Shown one piece after another: positions 59,052 to 64,000 of a stretch of 64,000 nt of DNA (position 1 is its first letter; the number at the start of each line of letters is the position of its first letter). The notes under the pieces are model-generated. The model had not been told where the DNA came from, made no database searches, and saw nothing but the letters and a program-made list of their open reading frames with translations. The translations under genes were made by a program, and so were the position numbers. Location: positions 6,133,501 through 6,197,500 of the forward strand of contig JAJTWR010000266.1 in assembly GCA_021613335.1 (NCBI GenBank), given 5' to 3'. The DNA comes from Whitmania pigra. Its lineage: Eukaryota; Annelida; Clitellata; Hirudinida; Haemopidae.

Positions 59052-60135
59052 CAGTGGCGCAGCTAGGGGATGGGAGTATATGTGTCCCCGGGCGCGAGGT
59101 GGAGGAGCGCCAAAGTGATACTTTATATGTTTTTGATTATATAAAACATTATATTATAATAACCTGAACAAGGGTAATAAATTCGGTAACAAAATTACTG
59201 CAGCGGCTACATAAGACGTATCATACGTCTGCTACCTACTGTGGACGAGTTTAAAAAAGATGTGCCCATAACAGTAAGCGGGAGTCTGAAACACGCTGGA
59301 GCGCAGAAGCAGTTAAAGCTATCCACGAAGAACTGGATGAACCATAGTAGGGCTGCCAGACAAATTATCGGAAGACTAAACTATGTCGCCTAAACCAGAA
59401 GTGATGCAGAACAGTTACTGGCTCATCAAATTTTAACTTCATAGTTTTCTGGAATGCCATTCTTTGAAAAATTGATCGTTTGCAGATGCGCTTACAAAAT
59501 CTACGAATTTCAAGGCATCAACAACCGATATTGAATCTTTGGATCAAGAACTTGTCAAGCTTCATGATGATGTGAGACAAGTTGCAGTAGAAAACGCCAA
59601 AACAAAATGCACAACCTGGGGATTGAGGTGGACAGAAGAATTAGGCGGCATTAGAAGATTCCTGGAAAACTGACAAGAGATGCAGGACTTTCAGCAGAAG
59701 AAAAAATTATGCGGGTTATCAAGAGCATATTTGATCAACTTCAATAGGAGATTTCAACTCGTTTTTACGACTAAAAGACCTGAGCACAAAATTTGGATTG
59801 CTGCTGGACTTTAAAATTCTTCTAGCTATGTTATAGATGCAATTCATCAAAGTTGCACAGATTTTGGAAGTTACTAAGACATAAACATCAATGGCTACTA
59901 ACTAGTTTACAGAAATTGACAATTGCAAAATACTGTTCTTAACCGGAAGTTCTATCAGAAACTCCATTGAATCTTCTTGGTTTTATTGCGTTTTATGAAA
60001 ATGACTTATTTCTAAATCTTCAAATTTCACTGCAAATTTTATTAACAACGGTAGCATTTTCAATTGCAAGCGGTCGTTCAGGAAATTGAAACTTATTTTC
60101 TTATTTGCATGCCTCAATGGGACGGGATCATCTAG
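59052..60135 (+). pseudogene. hAT (ZMYM-type) transposase relic
   Basis: Starts CAGTGGCGCAGCTAGGGG, a hAT-like terminus. In broken plus-strand frames it contains a TRWSAEAVKA-like segment (about 59290-59335) and ends at the C-terminal motif ASMGRDHLG (60111-60135). The same motif occurs in the smaller hAT at 62815. A new element appears to start at the break, CAGTGGTGCACAACCT (60138). Confidence 0.6.
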
Positions 60136-60665
60136 GCCAGTGGTGCACAACCTCAGACCCGCGATCAGCCGTCATGTGGACCGCGAAGGCTGACAAGAAA
60201 ATTAAAAATTTGGTCTTTCAGTCAATTTTCGTAAAGTTCGTTAATGAACACGGAGGAAGCACGGAAGCGTATATCTCTAAATTCAAAAATAATTTCTCAC
60301 TAGACTAACAAACATTCGAGTTGCTGACAAGCTCCATGGCCTGGCAGCTGTGCCCCACCAATAATTTTAGAGTGCATCGTGATTTTGTAGCTTTCCATAC
60401 ACCTCGACTCAGTTGACATCCACATTCCTCCGCCATTTTTAATATTTGATTATTTTCCATCTTATGCAAACTACGAATAGCCTTACATCTCAAAGCTTGA
60501 TGCAGACGTGCAGCTTCAGCCGCCACGTTGTATTCTCTCGTCAACTTAAAATTGTCAAGATTTACTAAGAACATCAGCTAATCTAGTTTATAACTTTGTC
60601 CTTATTTTCCTGTACCTGTGTCTTAGTGCTTGCGTTGTCTTGATGTTGATGAGGCATAATATTTG
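60136..60665. other. unresolved insertion beginning CAGTGGTGCACAACC
   Basis: Its left end looks like a hAT terminus. The matching right end is not in the window. A minus-strand frame (60305-60574) has no recognisable domain. Confidence 0.35.
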
Positions 60666-60722
60666 GAATCTGTTGAGTTTGTCATAACTAATGTCTGATG
60701 ATGGAATAAATACAAAGTTGTA

Positions 60723-62806
60723 TCAGAAGGTTAATGAATCTGAATTTGAGGTATCCTGGGTTTCAGTTTGTGCAATTTCATCACTTCTTACATCTGCTTT
60801 TGTTTCCGTTTCAACTCCAGTCAGTTTTTGATCAATGTAGCCGTCAGAAAAATCACTAACAACAACTTCACTTTCATTTGAATCAGATTTGTTCGTGAAA
60901 CGCACGCACCTTGATTTTTTCACAACTCCAGAATTTTTGAAATACACGAGATAAGCTGGACTTTCATGATCATACCCTATGAATACTGCTTTCTCGCTTC
61001 TTGGGTCAAGTTTCTTCTTATCTTGTACAAAAGCATAGCATGTTGAACCAAAAACAGACATGCGGGACAGGTCAGGCTTCTTGCCGGTCAAATTTTCATA
61101 TGGTGTTTTACCAGTTCGTGGGCAAAAACATCGATTACGTGTGTATGCCGCAGCACGCACAGCGTATGTCCACAGTTCTTTTGGTAGTTGAGATTGGATT
61201 AGTAAACATCTCGCCATCTCAAACAATGATCGCCAACTTCGTTCAACAGTTCCGTTTTGATGTGGCGAATAGGGCGCAGATTTTTCATGTTTTATCCGAT
61301 GCTTCAGCAATAGTGATTTGAAATCTCTATTCGTGAATTCTGTTCCATTGTCGGTTCTCAAACGTTTAACTTTTGCGATAGGTGCACAATCAGCAAAAAA
61401 CTTCTGAGCATCATGAACAACATCACATTTCTGGCGCAGGAAATAAACAGTACTGGCTCCAGATAGGTCATCCACAAAACAAACAGCATATTTGAAACCA
61501 TTTCTTGCAGTAGGTGTGATAGGACCACTTAAATCACAATGAACAAGTTCTAACGGTTCTTTGGCACGCACATCACTTTGCCTGTTGAAAGACTGTGTCA
61601 TTTTCCCAAGAGTGCAAACTTCACTTTGAAATTCTGATTTGTCGGTAATTTTCATTCCATCAACAACAGATTCCAGTTTCAAGATATCTCTGACATTGCA
61701 ATGACCAAGGATCAAGTGCAACTCATGTAGGCTGTGTTTATTGTTAGTTCTGTCAGCAACATTGTTCAGGTAGTACAGCTTTCCAGACTTGCAAATATTA
61801 AAAATAGTACCATTCTGAGCAACAAGTTCTGCACAATGTGGGCTGAAATTTACAGTCGCTCCTTTCGCTGTTGCTGCCTGCCTATCTTGTCGATATGACG
61901 GAACATATAATGCATTCTCTAGGTTGACATCTCTGGGTTTTCCATCTAAACTTTGTAGACAGACTTTTGCTGTACCTCGACCTTGCACAATTCCAATTGA
62001 TCTAGAGCCATTTGCTAGTTCAATGCAGTGATCATTGGGCTCAAAATTGTCTTCAAAACATACAAACTTTGATTTGTTAGTAACAATATGGGTTGTAGCA
62101 CCACAATCAACCAGTAGACTGTCACGATCCACGCTTTGACACTCAGATACTTTGAAAAGAAATGAATCTGATTGTCCTCCTGCTTGCTTGTTCTCTGTGA
62201 CAGACTTTGCACTGTGTTGTTTCTTTCTACATTTCAGTGTATTATGCGATGTACTTCTGCATACTTCACACCACTTCTTTTGAACAACTTTCACTGCTAG
62301 GTTTTGCTCTTTTCGCATTTTACATTCAAATGATTTGTGACCATATTTGCGGCATGTGAAACACTGTATGGATTTTGCATCATTTAACATAACATGATCC
62401 TCATGATCACGTGAGTAGATCTGTTTTTCGTTTTCTTCAAAACTTCGCAAAGCAACTTTAAATTCTGCAAAACTGTGATCTCTATCTTTTTGTGTTGTAA
62501 CAGTACAGAAAGTCTTGTACGTCAGTGGCAGACCTTTCAGGATCATAGCGATGAGTAAACTATCACTTACCACTTCGCCAGCTCTCTTCAACGAAGATGC
62601 TGCGGTCTCAGCTCGCAACATATAATCAGTCGTACTTTCATTTTCGTACTTTGAAAGAGTCGTTAATTCAGTGTACAGAGATATAATTTTGGGTTTTGAC
62701 TTACCTAGGTAGTGTTCCCGCAGGATTTCTAGTGCTTTCTTTCCATTGTCTCTGGCATCTCGTATGACTAGTGATAGACTTCGATCATCTAGACATTGAA
62801 TAAGTT
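60723..62806 (-). pseudogene. copia gag-protease-integrase open frame, lacking reverse transcriptase
   Basis: The long minus-strand frame (62621 down to 60723, 632 codons) begins within gag; further gag coding lies upstream to 62806, up to the hAT insertion. Visible in order: gag helices, CCHC knuckle CFTCRKYGHKSFEC, a second CX2C...H...C group, protease-like LLVDCGATTHIV, the pre-integrase LHELHLILGHC, and the integrase core with HCDLSGP, TDNGTEF and NGTVERSWRSLFEMAR (the D, D, E residues). It ends with the chromodomain-region-like FGSTCYAFV and FIGYD. The last codons come from the LTR remnant. The protease Asp is followed by Cys (DCG) rather than the usual Ser/Thr. Affinity with the GalEa/Hydra-type animal copia clades is a guess. 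Confidence 0.85.
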
Positions 62807-62814
62807 CGGCGAAT

Positions 62815-63266
62815 CAGAGGCGTAGCTAAGGGGGGGGGGCGAGGGGTTACATATGTCCCCGGGCGCCAAGATACAGGGGCGCTAAAATGAGACTTAATGC
62901 ATCAATGGGACAGGATCGTCTCAGTGATCTTGCTCTTCTTAGTATAGAAAGAGAAACGTTTGAGAAAACAGACTTTGATGACGTTATTGATCAGTTTGCA
63001 ACTGTTAAATCAAGAAAAAGAAATCTATTTTAGACAGTATTAGACTACTATGCATGTAAATCATCTTAGACTGATTGGGTGAAGCCTGAACTACTATTTG
63101 TAGAACGTTTTTTCACTTTTAAATGGATGCCTTGTGCCATTAAAATTTGATTTTTATTTCAATTTCAAATTTAGTGTAATACAGTAAGATTAAATATATA
63201 GACATGGAAAAGGGCGCCAATTCTATAGTTTGCCCCCGGGCGCAAAATACCCAGGCTACGCCTCTG
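62815..63266 (+). mobile_element. 452-bp hAT element inside copia gag, 8-bp target duplication
   Basis: Terminal repeats CAGAGGCGTAGC and GCTACGCCTCTG. CGGCGAAT lies on both sides (62807-62814 and 63267-63274). The interior keeps only the C-terminal end of a transposase on the plus strand: ASMGQDRLSDLALLSIERE, then FDDVIDQFATVKSRKRN. A long G run follows the left terminus. Confidence 0.92.
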
Positions 63267-63441
63267 CGGCGAATGCCTCGGCATTTTTTTCAGCGTCTGG
63301 CTCTTCAGCACATACGAACACATCGTGAAGTTTCTGTAGTCTCATGAATCCCAAGAATTTGACTTCCCATAATTCATACCTTCTTTCATCACCATCAAAC
63401 ATCAAACGCATCCTGGGCCCATAACCTGTTGAGTTTGTCAT
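63267..63441 (-). pseudogene. copia gag N-terminal segment
   Basis: The minus-strand ATG at 63439-63441 lies within the last bases of the LTR. It reads MTNSTGYGPRMRLMFDGDER and continues LWEVKFLGFMRLQKLHDVF, until the hAT insertion interrupts it. Gag therefore appears to start in the LTR and to run across the primer-binding site. Confidence 0.7.
63413..63426 (-). promoter_or_regulatory. copia primer-binding site, initiator tRNA-Met anticodon arm
   Basis: The 14 bases CTGGGCCCATAACC on the plus strand equal the anticodon arm of eukaryotic initiator tRNA-Met (my recollection of the conserved tRNA sequence). The element strand is thus complementary to it and directly abuts the LTR. Drosophila copia is known to prime from a half-molecule of this tRNA. 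Confidence 0.8.
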
Positions 63442-63668
63442 AACTAATGTCTGATGATGGAATAAATACAAAGTTGTATCAGAAGGTTAATGTAGTTTAT
63501 TTAAACTAAATAAACATCTAAGAAACGACTAAGAAACTACGTAAGAACTCGACTCGACGAACTACACGACAACGGCAATCAAAACAGTTTAGAACTAGCT
63601 AAGCGTCCCCAGACAACAAAACATAGATACATATATCATATTAAATCACACATAGTTTAAACTCAACA
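63427..63668 (-). repeat. 5' LTR of the copia element
   Basis: 242 bp, TG...CA ends, by eye identical to the solo LTR at 58413-58654. The other LTR of this element is reduced to 66 bp at 60671-60736. Confidence 0.92.
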
Positions 63669-63673
63669 GAATC

Positions 63674-64000
63674 TATTTTACACGGTCTCATTCGCTCGGC
63701 CCCCGGAGGTTTTCCGAATTCTGTTTCTCTGGCCCTCTGCCAAAAAAGATGGGGTACCGCTGATATAAGTGATCTTGATTTTCTTAAAGTTGCGGGATAG
63801 ACATTGGAAAAAAGAGATTTTGCTTATGACCAGTTTGCGACAGCGAAATCAAGAAAAATAAATCTTTTGTAGACGGAATACGGCAGTGACTGGCTGAGTC
63901 ATGCAATGTAATTTCTATAAATTTGCTTCATTAAAATTTTTTTTTCCATATTTGATTCAATAGAAGAAATGTGATTAAACGGAGTGGATGGGGCGCGCTA
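63674..64000 (+). pseudogene. hAT transposase C-terminus relic
   Basis: The plus strand near 63760-63870 encodes DISDLDFLKVAG, then a stop, then LEKRDFAYDQFATAKSRKIN, the same C-terminal motif as in the hAT at 62815. It runs to the window end, where GGGGCGCGCTA resembles the start of a hAT right arm. Confidence 0.6.

Larger units (their letters stand above)
60671..63668 (-). mobile_element. Ty1/copia retrotransposon, internally deleted
   Basis: GAATC flanks the element (60666-60670 and 63669-63673), defining it as one insertion. The minus-strand order is: 5' LTR 63427-63668, primer-binding site 63413-63426, gag, protease, integrase, then directly 66 bp of LTR end at 60671-60736. Reverse transcriptase, RNase H and most of the 3' LTR are gone. 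A 452-bp hAT element interrupts gag. It therefore cannot be autonomous. Confidence 0.93.

Noticed and set aside
60305..60574. 89-codon minus-strand frame
   Set aside because: Lies within an unresolved insertion between transposons and has no domain.

Overview
The window is nuclear DNA from an invertebrate animal. Split genes with GT-AG introns encode metazoan proteins: a G-alpha 12/13 subunit, a COUP-TF nuclear receptor, a paxillin-type LIM protein, a cholinesterase, ribosomal protein L14 and TFIIH subunit p34. The background is AT-rich, introns are mostly 50 bp to 1.5 kb, and much of the space is transposon debris. I see no bacterial or organellar signature. I cannot name the phylum from these genes.

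Layout, left to right. 1-3200: remnants of a hAT/BED transposon, a Penelope-like reverse transcriptase and a dispersed repeat. 3244-5799 (+): TFIIH p34 (GTF2H3), eleven coding exons with a SINE in one intron. 6635-13240: a stacked insertion site, where a Ty3/gypsy relic was split by a Tc1 element that was itself entered by a hAT element (with an exact 8-bp target duplication) and by a GC-rich L2/CR1-like LINE. 14540-15969 (+): G-alpha 12/13, four exons. 17000-22300: a second transposon field (LINE fragments, Tc1, an RNase H-bearing LINE, and a P-like element with THAP remnant). 23694-26914 (-): cholinesterase, three exons, the last reading as a GPI-anchor signal. 32785-34368 (-): a six-exon gene I do not recognise. 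38046-40982 (-): COUP-TF, four exons, with a cluster of nuclear-receptor half-sites upstream. 43100-46600: a MITE, a 78-bp tandem repeat and a degenerate MULE. 47066-48001 (-): RPL14, five exons. 49000-50000 and 56930-57690: two copies of a BED-finger repeat. 51921-54993 (+): paxillin-family LIM gene. 55400-64000: hAT relics, a solo copia LTR, and a copia element with defined target duplications that has lost its reverse transcriptase.

The host genes are unrelated housekeeping and signalling genes and do not form a functional cluster. The coherent biology lies in the mobile elements. Two LINE families end in short predicted hairpins. One shares that hairpin tail with a tRNA-derived SINE found five times here. 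The other has left several tiny (46-64 bp) tail-only insertions bordered by target-site duplications. A copia family has a primer-binding site matching the anticodon arm of initiator tRNA-Met, overlapped by the start of gag. Apparently identical 242-bp LTRs at two loci point to recent activity.
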